Notes under the pieces: model-generated | Told to the model about the DNA's origin: nothing | The model's database searches: none | Seen by the model: only the letters and a program-made list of their open reading frames with translations | Position numbers and translations under genes: made by a program | Part shown: positions 33,169-41,597 of the stretch, one piece after another | Numbering within the stretch: the stretch's first letter is position 1 | Layout: each line of letters opens with the position of its first letter | From: an uncultured Clostridium sp. | Lineage (GTDB): Bacteria > Bacillota > Clostridia > Lachnospirales > Lachnospiraceae | Length of the DNA stretch: 64,000 nucleotides | Direction of reading: 5' to 3' | Assembly (NCBI GenBank): GCA_900543885.1 | Contig: UQTA01000001.1 | Span: forward strand, 62,001-126,000

Positions 33169-34617
33169 TCAGAAAAGTCTGCTGGCGATCCCGTACTCCT
33201 GAGGTTCCAACAATATCGAAAGTTTTCCATCTTTCACAATACCGATATGATCGGATATATATACACAATCTGTCAGATAACTGGTAAGCATTAAAATACA
33301 TACACCTGCTGCCTTTAGTTCCTGTATTCTTTTCAAAATATACGTACGGCAATGCATATCCCCATAGGCAAAAGGCTTCTTGATCACCAGGATCCGTGGA
33401 TGAAACAATTTTATTTTATTATAGATCAACCCGTATTTTTCTTTTAAAGAGAGGGACTCGATACTTTTTGTGTCAATAACATCTCCTGCTTCCCCATAGT
33501 ATTCACTGCGCACACTGTTTATGTAAGACTGCTTTAATATGCTTTTCTTTAATTTTCGATCCAGCAAAAAGGTAAGATTTTCCAGATAAGACATTTCGGA
33601 AAACAGAAATGACTGTACCGGATTATCATCCAAAACGATCATTCCCCGATCAAGGCTGCTTTTTACTTTCTTTTCTATTTTTTTGTTTCCGCAGAAAATA
33701 TTTCCCTCATAATCTGTAATTTCGCCTGCAAGGATCTCTGTCAGCCGGTCCATGATCTGATTATCAGAATCCAGTAGCGTAATGCATTCTCCTGATTTAA
33801 CGCCAAGGTTCAGATTATGTATATCCGGATCTGTAATATTTTTCAATTCCAGCATATACCCCTTATTTCCTTCCGGCTTAAATACTGCATTTTCTTTAAA
33901 ATAGTAAATATATGGTGCTATAGCCTCTTCTCTGAAATCCTTCGGTTCAAATAATTTTTTGATCCTTCCTCTGGAAAACAACGCGATCCTGTCACAGATT
34001 TTAAACATAATCCAATGATGATAGCAAAAATACAAGGTAGATATCCCCATACTGCGCACTTTCCTTAAAAGCTGATGAAACTGCTCAAGATCCGCCTGTC
34101 CCACCAGTTTTTCCGGATATAGAACTACCAAAAGCTTGCTTCCCATTAAGTAAGCTTTTGCAATCTCTACCATGATCCGTTCCATGGTAGTAAGTCTTTC
34201 TACCCTTTTATTTAAATCCAGTTCCATGGAAAGCTGCTTAAAAACTCTTGCCGCCTGCTCCCGCAAAACCCATTCATTGATCATATGTTTTTTAAAACCA
34301 GGGCGCATCACAAACAAATTATCAGCAATCGACAGATCTGAGATCAGAGAACTTTTCTGATCGATCTGGTAAATACGGTTGGATGTTTCTTCCTGGTTCA
34401 GATAACTGTTCACCAGTTTTCCATCCACATATACTCTTCCGGCATCAATGGGATGATTTTTTTCTGTCAGTTCAATCAGTTCTTTAATTCCTCTGTCATT
34501 AACGGACAGCATTCCCACGATTTCCCCTGTTGTCATGTAAAAACTGAAATTATCCAGATAAACGGCCCCGTCTTTTTTACAGGTCACATTTTCAAATCGA
34601 AGTATTTCCTGTTTCAT
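33169..34617 (-). CDS. Degenerate tandem ABC ATPase (RbsA-like pseudo-ATPase)
   Basis: 482 residues in the two-domain layout of RbsA, but the ATP-binding and hydrolysis motifs are gone. The first P-loop position reads Leu-Ser-Val-Asn-Asp-Arg-Gly-Ile-Lys-Glu with no Gly-Lys-Ser/Thr. Walker B positions read Leu-Leu-Val-Val-Leu-Tyr-Pro-Glu-Lys and Ile-Leu-Val-Ile-Lys-Lys-Pro. The second P-loop reads Leu-Leu-Asp-Ser-Asp-Asn-Gln, and no intact LSGGQ signature exists. The frame is long and clean, so it is a maintained protein, not a pseudogene. It lies 18 bases after the sensor kinase gene. A sensory or regulatory role, reporting permease state to the kinase, is inferred from context. Confidence 0.8.
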   Translation of the reverse strand: MKQEILRFENVTCKKDGAVYLDNFSFYMTTGEIVGMLSVNDRGIKELIELTEKNHPIDAGRVYVDGKLVNSYLNQEETSNRIYQIDQKSSLISDLSIADNLFVMRPGFKKHMINEWVLREQAARVFKQLSMELDLNKRVERLTTMERIMVEIAKAYLMGSKLLVVLYPEKLVGQADLEQFHQLLRKVRSMGISTLYFCYHHWIMFKICDRIALFSRGRIKKLFEPKDFREEAIAPYIYYFKENAVFKPEGNKGYMLELKNITDPDIHNLNLGVKSGECITLLDSDNQIMDRLTEILAGEITDYEGNIFCGNKKIEKKVKSSLDRGMIVLDDNPVQSFLFSEMSYLENLTFLLDRKLKKSILKQSYINSVRSEYYGEAGDVIDTKSIESLSLKEKYGLIYNKIKLFHPRILVIKKPFAYGDMHCRTYILKRIQELKAAGVCILMLTSYLTDCVYISDHIGIVKDGKLSILLEPQEYGIASRLF

Positions 34618-34635
34618 AAGTATCTCCTGATTGGA

Positions 34636-35643
34636 TTAATCTCTCACAATGGGAAGGGTGATCTCTACGTCCGTCCCAACATCCAGCTGACTGTAGATAT
34701 AAATACCATACTCTTCTCCAAATAACAGCTTGATACGATTATTTACATTTTTCACCGCGATTCCGCCCCGCTTGCCATTTTCCTCTTCTTCCTCTTCTTC
34801 CAGCCTTAATGCCCTCAGTTTTTCGTTCATAGCCCTAACCTGGCCTTTTTCCATTCCTACCCCATCATCAGAAATCATAATGATCAAATGTTTATCTGTC
34901 ATGGTGATCTTAATGTCCAGACAACCTTTCCCAATTTTCTGCTCCAGACCATGGTAAATAGAATTTTCCACAATAGGCTGCAATGTTAATTTTGGCAGCT
35001 GACACATAAGAGCTTCTTCATCTTCACAGTCATAACGGATCCGCAGATCTAACTTGCTTCCAAAACGGAACTGCTGAATATAATAATAATTTTCCACATT
35101 AGCCAGTTCTTCTTCCAATGTGACAAGATTGTTTACCTGAGAAATAGTATATCGGAAATAAGTCGCTAATGCCTCCGTCATTTCCGCAATAGAATCAACT
35201 CCCGCGATCAAAGCTTCTGCCCGGATGCCTTCCAGTGTGTTATAAAGAAAATGTGGATTAATCTGATTCTGTAAAGCCAGATATTCTGACTTTTTCTTGG
35301 ATACAGTAACTAATTCACTTTTATCCAATAATGCATAAAACCGACGCAGCATATTTTTCTCTTCTTCATTCAGCAAATATGGCATATGATAAATATCTTC
35401 ATAGCTGTCTCCTCTTGCAAAAGCAGCTTTTATGCGGCTGTTTACTTTTAAAGGCCGGTAGATCAGCCGATATCCTCCGTATAGCAAAATGACATAAAAA
35501 AGCCCAAAAAGTCCGATAACCCATTTCAATCCTGCTATTTTCCATTCCTGAAAGAACAGGATAAACAGCAGGCTTATATGAAAGATAAAAAAGATCGCTG
35601 CAAACCAGCGTATACGGTCAAAAAGATAGCTCTCTTTATTCAT
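34636..35643 (-). CDS. Sensor histidine kinase, YesM/LytS type, without extracellular domain
   Basis: 335 residues. Two membrane helices at about 13-34 and 42-62, joined by only a few residues, are followed by the His_kinase domain with the phospho-acceptor H131 in Asn-Pro-His-Phe-Leu-Tyr-Asn-Thr-Leu. The GHKL ATPase has N-box Val-Glu-Asn-Ser-Ile-Tyr-His-Gly and G-box Asp-Asp-Gly-Val-Gly-Met-Glu. YesM-type kinases usually carry a large Cache sensor and HAMP domain (about 580 residues); here there is none, so the signal must come from the membrane or a partner. The start at 35643 overlaps the regulator stop by four bases (ATGA), with AGGAAG upstream. Confidence 0.9.
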   Translation of the reverse strand: MNKESYLFDRIRWFAAIFFIFHISLLFILFFQEWKIAGLKWVIGLFGLFYVILLYGGYRLIYRPLKVNSRIKAAFARGDSYEDIYHMPYLLNEEEKNMLRRFYALLDKSELVTVSKKKSEYLALQNQINPHFLYNTLEGIRAEALIAGVDSIAEMTEALATYFRYTISQVNNLVTLEEELANVENYYYIQQFRFGSKLDLRIRYDCEDEEALMCQLPKLTLQPIVENSIYHGLEQKIGKGCLDIKITMTDKHLIIMISDDGVGMEKGQVRAMNEKLRALRLEEEEEEENGKRGGIAVKNVNNRIKLLFGEEYGIYIYSQLDVGTDVEITLPIVRD

Positions 35644-37259
35644 GAATAGATCTTCCTGTATTCTCCTGGCTTCAGCCCGGTGTATTTTACAAAGCATTTT
35701 GTGAAATATTTCACATCTGAATAACCCACTTTTTCGCAGATCACGTTCATTCCTTCGTTTCCTGAAACCAGCATCTTTTGGGCTGCATCCATACGTACTG
35801 ACTGCAAGAATTCCAGAAAAGTGGCTCCTGTTTCTTTCTTAAAAAGTGTGCTGAAATATCCGGGAGCAAAACCTGCCATTTCACTTACTTCTTCCAGGGT
35901 AAGGGAACGGTTATAATTTTCTTCTATATATTGTTTTGCCTGCCGGATGGGACGGTTATCCTCTGCTTTCTTGGCTTCCGAAGCTTTTTGCAAAGATCTT
36001 CCCAATGTGCCGCCTAAAAGCCGGAACAGCTCTTCAATATCTGCACATTCTCCTGCATCTTTGCTGAATTTTTCCACAAACTTAGCTTCTCCGTCTACAT
36101 GGATTCCCTTACTCTTCATACAAAACAGATAATGGTTGCAAGCTTCTTTGGACATCTGCAAAATCTCATATCCAGTAATACCCGGATAATTTTTCAATGT
36201 ATCCCGTAGATTTTCAATGGTTCTTCTTACATCCACTACATTTAAAGCTTCTACTGCCCGTTCCATTTCTTTGTTAAAACGATAAAATGCTTCGCTGTTT
36301 ATAAAATCCGATGTTTTTCGCTGCTGCGTTTCATCCATCTCCAGCATACGTCCAGTTCCCAGAAGGAGCCTCTGCTTTATCATAAAAACAGCATCCAGAA
36401 AAGACTCTCTGATATATTCTGATGTTTTTACCATATTTCCCATTCCTATGGTAACGCTCATTCCTTTTAAGATACTTTCCTGGGTTTTCAGCTCATCTAA
36501 CATCTGACGCACATTTTTTCGCACATTCCTGCTTTCTTCTTCCTCATAATTCATCAAAAGATAAAATGTAGAACACTCTGCATAAATCTCGAAATCATAA
36601 CAAACTGGATCCAGATACTGAAATGCCAGATTGGCAGCTTTATCTGCCAAAAAAGAAAGACAGTTGTCATTGTTGCTTACATGGTCAAATTTGATCGCAG
36701 CAAACTGAAAGATTCCCTCCTGAAAATGAAAATGGTACTGACTGTTCAGTTCTCTCAGTCCAATGACAGTCTCTCTCTCCCGGTCCCCATAGATCATTCG
36801 TGAAACAAAGCTGGTACGCAGTTTTCCTGCATCATTTTTCAAAGCAAGTCTGACTCTCTCTTCAAAATTTAACTGTTCATTCTTCTCTTTATAAATCTCT
36901 GTGATCCTTTGTAACGTATCCTTAAGTTCCTCTTTTTTGATCGGTTTTAAAAGATAATCTCTTACACCATAGCGGATCGCTGTCTGGGCATATTCAAAAT
37001 GGCGATAACCGCTGATGATAATGATCTCCGTATCCGGCAGTTTTTCCTTTACTTTCTGAATCAGTTCCATACCATCGATCCCAGGCATTCTTATATCTGT
37101 GATCACGATCTCCGGTTTATAAATTTCTGCCTGTTCTAAGGCTTCAAGACCGTTAGACGCAGTTGCTGCCACAGTCAATCCCATTTCCTCCCAGTTGATC
37201 AGTTTTATGATCAGCTGGCATATCTTCTCTTCATCATCTGCGATCAATACCTTCAGCAT
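35640..37259 (-). CDS. Response regulator with AraC-type DNA-binding domain (YesN-like)
   Basis: 539 residues. The receiver domain covers about 1-120 with acidic residues D8, D9 and phospho-acceptor D55 in Thr-Asp-Ile-Arg-Met-Pro-Gly, plus Lys in Leu-Leu-Lys-Pro. A long middle region follows, then a double HTH of AraC type at about 430-538 with the family ending Gly-Tyr-Ser-Asp-Val-Lys-Tyr-Phe-Thr-Lys-Cys-Phe. It is translationally coupled to the sensor kinase and first in the sugar locus. It probably binds the 21-bp-spaced repeats at 33060-33093. AGGAGGGAAAC lies before the ATG. Confidence 0.94.
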   Translation of the reverse strand: MLKVLIADDEEKICQLIIKLINWEEMGLTVAATASNGLEALEQAEIYKPEIVITDIRMPGIDGMELIQKVKEKLPDTEIIIISGYRHFEYAQTAIRYGVRDYLLKPIKKEELKDTLQRITEIYKEKNEQLNFEERVRLALKNDAGKLRTSFVSRMIYGDRERETVIGLRELNSQYHFHFQEGIFQFAAIKFDHVSNNDNCLSFLADKAANLAFQYLDPVCYDFEIYAECSTFYLLMNYEEEESRNVRKNVRQMLDELKTQESILKGMSVTIGMGNMVKTSEYIRESFLDAVFMIKQRLLLGTGRMLEMDETQQRKTSDFINSEAFYRFNKEMERAVEALNVVDVRRTIENLRDTLKNYPGITGYEILQMSKEACNHYLFCMKSKGIHVDGEAKFVEKFSKDAGECADIEELFRLLGGTLGRSLQKASEAKKAEDNRPIRQAKQYIEENYNRSLTLEEVSEMAGFAPGYFSTLFKKETGATFLEFLQSVRMDAAQKMLVSGNEGMNVICEKVGYSDVKYFTKCFVKYTGLKPGEYRKIYS

Positions 37260-37309
37260 GTTTCCCTCCTATACTGTCATATATATGCTCTCGGAATCCT
37301 TTTTCTCCC

Positions 37310-37474
37310 CTAGTATAATCCGCGATAATTACCGATCCCTTACACGCAGGATAAATTTTCATGTGCAAGGAAGCTGAATGAGGCGATGCCGGTAGCATCG
37401 TCGATTGAAGCTGACGCGGCAGATGGAAATTTAGACAAGTGAAAGGGGCGGATAATTATTGTGGATTATACTAG
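37310..37474. repeat. Long palindromic element upstream of the response regulator
   Basis: Ends in the perfect inverted 12-mer CTAGTATAATCC / GGATTATACTAG. Matching arms continue inward (GATAATTACCG..., CCCTT / AAGGGG), and the middle holds a small hairpin CGATGC / GCATCG. 165 bp, with no frame and no obvious target duplication. It lies in the 397-base gap 37260-37656, which otherwise contains the oadA terminator and a second hairpin. Confidence 0.75.
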
Positions 37475-37511
37475 TGTATCATCTCAATGAGATTTGCGCT
37501 AGATGCAGGGG

Positions 37512-37541
37512 TAAAAAAACGCGTCCCCCGAAGGGACGCGT
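37512..37541 (-). terminator. Terminator of the oadA operon
   Basis: Perfect 9-bp stem ACGCGTCCC / GGGACGCGT with a 5-base loop, followed on minus by a run of T. About 115 bases past the oadA stop. Confidence 0.9.
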
Positions 37542-37574
37542 TTTCAACTGATGTGATCGTATTTTGACCTCTTT

Positions 37575-37650
37575 GATACCGGGTTCCAAGATCAAAAATC
37601 CTCTTGCAAGCAAGCTTGCATCGGATTTCAGACCTTTTGACCCTGGTATC
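37575..37650. other. Imperfect long hairpin just past the oadA stop
   Basis: Outer arms GATACCGGGT / ACCCTGGTATC and inner AAAATCC / GGATTT with GCAAGC / GCTTGC at the tip. It may be an mRNA 3' stabiliser ahead of the terminator at 37512-37541. Confidence 0.6.
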
Positions 37651-37656
37651 ATAAAA

Positions 37657-39069
37657 TTATACTGGATAAGCCTTATTCTCTTTATCTGCTACAGCAGCAT
37701 CTACTTTCTTCTGCTGAGCTTCTCTGTACTGGAAGAACTCCTTGGCAACATTTGGGAACAGAGCGTAGCTTAATACGTCCTCATCCTGCTGTTTCCACTG
37801 AGCGCATTCCTTTTCAAACTGAGGCATCTGAGGTGCGATCAGATCTGCAGGTCTGCAGGTGATCGGAGTCTCATCGCCGATGATTTTCTTCTGTACTTCT
37901 GGGTTAAATGGCTTAACAGTCTGACCAAATTCACCAAGCATGATCTTCTTGGATTCCTTTGGAACCATCTTGTAGCGCTCACCCATTAATACGTTAAGAA
38001 CTGCCTGAGTACCAACGATCTGGGAAGAAGGTGTAACCAGAGGCGGCTCACCAAAGTCTTTACGAACTCTTGGGATTTCCTCCAGAACCTGCTGATACTT
38101 GTCTTCCTGACCAGCTTCCTTTAACTGGCTAACCAGGTTGGAAAGCATACCGCCAGGTACCTGATACTGCAGAGTCTTGATATTTACGCCTAATACCTTT
38201 GGATTCAACAGACCGGTCTTTAATGCTTCTTCACGGATTGGCTGGAAGTGAGCAGCGATCTCTCCTAACAGCTTCTGATCATAACCGGTATCATATGGAG
38301 TACCGCGGAAGGTCTCTACCATAACTTCTGTAGCTGGCTGGCTGGTTCCCAGTGCCAGTGGAGACATAGCACAGTCAATAATATCGCAGCCTGCTTCTAC
38401 AGCCTTCATATAGGTCATGGAAGCAACACCGGAAGTATAATGGGTGTGCAGATCGATTGGAAGTGTGGTTCCTTCCTTTAAAGCCTTAACTAATTCAGTA
38501 GCCTTGTATGGAGTTAACAGACCTGCCATATCCTTGATACACAGAGAATCAGCTCCCATGTCTTCAATTCTCTTAGCAATGTCTCTCCAGTAATCCAGAG
38601 TATAAGCATCACCTAAGGTGTAGCACAGTGCGATCTGAGCATGTCCTTTTTCCTTCTTTGTTGCCTTTACAGCAGTCTCCAGGTTACGGATATCGTTTAA
38701 GCAGTCGAAAATACGAATGATATCAATACCATTTGCAATAGATTTCTGTACGAAATATTCAACTACATCATCTGCATAGTGATTATATCCCAGGATATTC
38801 TGTCCACGGAACAGCATCTGCAGCTTTGTGTTCTTAAATCCATCTCTTAACTTTCTTAAGCGCATCCATGGATCTTCTTTTAAGAAACGCAGGCAGGCAT
38901 CAAATGTAGCGCCTCCCCAGCACTCTACTGCATGGTAGCCAACCTTATCCATCTTGTCTACGATAGGCAGCATCTGCTCTGTAGTCATTCTGGTAGCAAG
39001 TAAAGACTGATGTGCATCACGAAGGACGGTTTCCACGATCTTTACTGGCTTCTTCTCTATCTCTGCCAT
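37657..39069 (-). CDS. oadA: Oxaloacetate decarboxylase alpha-type carboxyltransferase (5S-like), no biotin domain
   Basis: 470-residue carboxyltransferase of the OadA/pyruvate carboxylase B/transcarboxylase 5S family, moving CO2 between oxaloacetate or pyruvate and carrier biotin. Seen: Arg-Asp-Ala-His-Gln-Ser-Leu-Leu-Ala-Thr-Arg at 18-28, the carboxylated lysine motif Cys-Ile-Lys-Asp-Met-Ala-Gly, and the metal motif Asp-Leu-His-Thr-His. Classical OadA is about 590 residues with a C-terminal biotinyl domain; here that domain is missing and is supplied by the separate carrier at 40333-40704. Last gene of the decarboxylase operon, 66 bases after oadB. Confidence 0.92.
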   Translation of the reverse strand: MAEIEKKPVKIVETVLRDAHQSLLATRMTTEQMLPIVDKMDKVGYHAVECWGGATFDACLRFLKEDPWMRLRKLRDGFKNTKLQMLFRGQNILGYNHYADDVVEYFVQKSIANGIDIIRIFDCLNDIRNLETAVKATKKEKGHAQIALCYTLGDAYTLDYWRDIAKRIEDMGADSLCIKDMAGLLTPYKATELVKALKEGTTLPIDLHTHYTSGVASMTYMKAVEAGCDIIDCAMSPLALGTSQPATEVMVETFRGTPYDTGYDQKLLGEIAAHFQPIREEALKTGLLNPKVLGVNIKTLQYQVPGGMLSNLVSQLKEAGQEDKYQQVLEEIPRVRKDFGEPPLVTPSSQIVGTQAVLNVLMGERYKMVPKESKKIMLGEFGQTVKPFNPEVQKKIIGDETPITCRPADLIAPQMPQFEKECAQWKQQDEDVLSYALFPNVAKEFFQYREAQQKKVDAAVADKENKAYPV

Positions 39070-39135
39070 AGTTTAAATCCTCCTTAATAGGCACCCGGTC
39101 TTATTCCAAAGACCAGGTGCAGTAAATGTTGGTTT

Positions 39136-40281
39136 TTATACACCGAAAATTGCCATAAAGGTACCGGCTGCTACTGCAGTACCGATAACACCTGCAACGT
39201 TTGGTCCCATTGCATGCATCAGCAGGAAGTTGGTAGGATCATATTCAGCACCAACCTTCTGGGATACACGGGCTGCCATAGGAACTGCGGATACACCTGC
39301 AGAACCGATCAGTGGGTTGATCTTTCCGCCAGTTACCTTGCATAAGATCTTTCCTAAGAGAACGCCGCCGATGGTTCCTACGCAGAATGCTACCAGACCT
39401 AAAATAACGATCTTGATAGTAGTTGCGTTTAAGAATGCCTCTGCACTGGTGGTTGCACCTACAGAAGTACCAAGCAGGATAACAACAATATACATCATTG
39501 CATTGGAAGCGGTCTCCTGCAGCTGTTTTACAACGCCGCACTCACGGAACAGGTTACCTAACATCAGCATACCTACTAACGGAGCAGTAGATGGCAGGAT
39601 CAGGCACACAACGATAGTAACGATGATCGGGAATAAGATCTTCTCCAGCTTGGATACGGAACGAAGCTGGGACATTTTGATCTTACGCTCCTTATCAGTA
39701 GTAAGAAGCTTCATAAATGGCGGCTGGATGATCGGAACCAGAGCCATATAAGAGTAAGCTGCAACAGCGATTGGTCCCATGATCTGGGTCTGTCCTAACT
39801 TACTGCAAAGGAACAGGGAAGTAGGACCATCTGCACCACCGATAATGGAGATACAAGCTGCCTCTTTTCCTGAGAATCCTAACAGGATTGCGAAGAAATA
39901 TGCAGAGTAAATACCTAACTGAGCTGCTGCACCCATCAGGAAGCTGATCGGGTTTGCGATCAGCGGACCAAAGTCTGTCATCGCACCTACGCCCATGAAG
40001 ATCAGGGACGGAAGGATACTCCACTCGTCCAGAGTGAAGAAGTAATACAGCAGACCGCCTACGCCGTTGGAAGTCTGTTCCGGAGAATACATGATATCCG
40101 GATAGATATTTACAAGCAGCATACCAAATGCGATCGGGATCAGCAGCAGCGGCTCAAATCCCTTAGCGATCGCCAGGTATAAGAAGACCAGTGCTACACC
40201 GATCATAATGTAGTTTCCTGCAGTCAGATGAAAGAACGCCATCTGGCCAAGCAGGTTTGATACCAAATTGCCAAAATCCAT
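39136..40281 (-). CDS. oadB: Sodium-pumping decarboxylase beta subunit
   Basis: 381-residue integral membrane protein of the OadB/MmdB/GcdB family that decarboxylates carboxybiotin and exports Na+. The conserved Ile-Ile-Gly-Gly-Ala-Asp-Gly-Pro-Thr motif with its essential Asp is present, along with the second-half Asn-rich and Ser-rich segments (Pro-Leu-Ile-Gly-Ser-Ala-Gly-Val-Ser-Ala, Gly-Pro-Asn-Val). About nine to eleven hydrophobic segments. The ribosome site GGAGGTAACATT precedes the ATG. It lies between carrier and oadA genes; with them and the OadG-type subunit it forms a Na+-translocating complex. Confidence 0.94.
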   Translation of the reverse strand: MDFGNLVSNLLGQMAFFHLTAGNYIMIGVALVFLYLAIAKGFEPLLLIPIAFGMLLVNIYPDIMYSPEQTSNGVGGLLYYFFTLDEWSILPSLIFMGVGAMTDFGPLIANPISFLMGAAAQLGIYSAYFFAILLGFSGKEAACISIIGGADGPTSLFLCSKLGQTQIMGPIAVAAYSYMALVPIIQPPFMKLLTTDKERKIKMSQLRSVSKLEKILFPIIVTIVVCLILPSTAPLVGMLMLGNLFRECGVVKQLQETASNAMMYIVVILLGTSVGATTSAEAFLNATTIKIVILGLVAFCVGTIGGVLLGKILCKVTGGKINPLIGSAGVSAVPMAARVSQKVGAEYDPTNFLLMHAMGPNVAGVIGTAVAAGTFMAIFGV

Positions 40282-40332
40282 AATGTTACCTCCATAATGG
40301 AAACCTTAAAAATAAGGGGTCCATCTTGTTGA

Positions 40333-40704
40333 CTAGTTCAGAGTAGCTAAAACAGCGCCGGACTCAACTGCATCGCCATTTGCTACATTAATGCTGGCAA
40401 TTGTACCATCTTCAGGAGCAACGATGTCGTTCTCCATCTTCATAGCTTCCAGAACCAGGACAACTTCGCCCTTCTTTACTGCCTGTCCTACAGAAGCCTT
40501 AACTGCAACTACTTTACCTGGCATTGGAGCGGTAACTTCAACAGATCCTGCTGCGCCAGCTGGTGCTGCTGCCGGAGCTGGAGCTGCTGCTGGTGCAGGT
40601 GCTGCAACTGGAGCTGCTGCTACTGGTGCTGCAGCTGCTGCTGCGCCCTCTTCAACGGTTACTGCATATGCTTTTCCATTTACTGTAATGGTATATGTCT
40701 TCAT
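40333..40704 (-). CDS. Biotin carboxyl carrier subunit (gamma/1.3S type)
   Basis: 123 residues. A short N-terminal segment, an Ala/Pro-rich flexible linker at about 20-50, then a biotinyl domain with the biotin lysine in Glu-Ala-Met-Lys-Met-Glu-Asn-Asp. It shuttles CO2 between carboxyltransferase and the membrane beta subunit. It resembles MmdC/GcdC and transcarboxylase 1.3S. It probably serves both carboxyltransferases in this operon, as no second carrier is present. AGGAGG lies upstream of the ATG. Confidence 0.94.
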   Translation of the reverse strand: MKTYTITVNGKAYAVTVEEGAAAAAAPVAAAPVAAPAPAAAPAPAAAPAGAAGSVEVTAPMPGKVVAVKASVGQAVKKGEVVLVLEAMKMENDIVAPEDGTIASINVANGDAVESGAVLATLN

Positions 40705-40767
40705 AGTTTGTTTCCTCCTACTTGTTGTATAAGCACATAGATCGAATCAAGTCTTTATGTGCAGTGA

Positions 40768-41586
40768 TTATCTTCCCAGACCTACACGGCGGATAGAACG
40801 TACTACCAGACCGTTGGATGAGGTGCTGCCTTCATATGCTGCAATAGCTGCTGTAATAACAGCTACTAATTCTGCATCACCAGAAAGATCAGGACCGGTT
40901 ACTGCAGGTGCTGCTGCTACTGGCTTAACAGCCGGAGCTGCTGCCTTTGGTGCAGGAGCAGGTGCTGCTGCTTTCTTCTTGCCTTCTTCCCATGCATGGA
41001 TATACTTAAAGCATGAGATCAGGATGCTGATGAAAATCAGAACAAGGAATACAGTACCGATACCAATAACTGTATATACAGTAGCAGTCTTTAACAGGGC
41101 TCCCATAGAAGTATCTTCTACAACGCCTGCAGACATATCTGTAAATTCAGCCTGGATCTGCTGAGTAGCCATGTTGATGTTCATCACATATTTCTTGGTT
41201 CCCTCTGTAAAATCAACAGGGATCACAACTGTATAGCTGCCATCTTCCAGAAGAACAACAGAACCTTCGTCCATGTTTACGTTCTTTAATTCGCCCATGT
41301 CCTCACGTGCTTCCAGCTGAGCTTCATAGATAGAAGCAGTTGCTTCATCACCGGTTGCCTCTGCCAGAGTTTTCTGAACGATCAGCTGATCCTTCGGTAC
41401 GCCTAAGGTCTGTGCTGCAGAAAGCATGATGGACTGAGCCATGGCATCATCTACAGGAGTTCCGTCCATGCTGATGGTGGAACCGGTTTCTGTATCCTGA
41501 TTAGAAGAGCAGCCGGAAAGACTTACCAGGCATGCGGACAGAAGAACTGCTGCTGCCATTCTCTTTACAAATCGTCTCATATACAT
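40768..41586 (-). CDS. OadG-type delta subunit as a lipoprotein with N-terminal DUF3887-like domain
   Basis: 272 residues, much longer than classical OadG/MmdD (80-130). It starts with a lipoprotein signal (Leu-Ser-Gly-Cys, C26). An extracellular domain at about 40-160 has a DUF3887-like beta-rich pattern. The OadG transmembrane helix at about 165-190 (Thr-Val-Ile-Gly-Ile-Gly-Thr-Val-Phe-Leu-Val-Leu) is followed by an Ala/Pro-rich cytoplasmic linker and a conserved C-terminal tail. OadG anchors the carboxyltransferase to the beta subunit. The added outside domain is an accessory of unknown use. It lies 11 bases after the carboxyltransferase gene. Confidence 0.85.
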   Translation of the reverse strand: MYMRRFVKRMAAAVLLSACLVSLSGCSSNQDTETGSTISMDGTPVDDAMAQSIMLSAAQTLGVPKDQLIVQKTLAEATGDEATASIYEAQLEAREDMGELKNVNMDEGSVVLLEDGSYTVVIPVDFTEGTKKYVMNINMATQQIQAEFTDMSAGVVEDTSMGALLKTATVYTVIGIGTVFLVLIFISILISCFKYIHAWEEGKKKAAAPAPAPKAAAPAVKPVAAAPAVTGPDLSGDAELVAVITAAIAAYEGSTSSNGLVVRSIRRVGLGR

Positions 41587-41597
41587 GTCACCTCTCT

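Noticed and set aside
33169..34617. Pseudogene call for the degenerate ABC protein
   Set aside because: Frame is uninterrupted over 482 codons with a normal ribosome site and tight spacing to the kinase gene; motif loss looks like specialisation, not decay.
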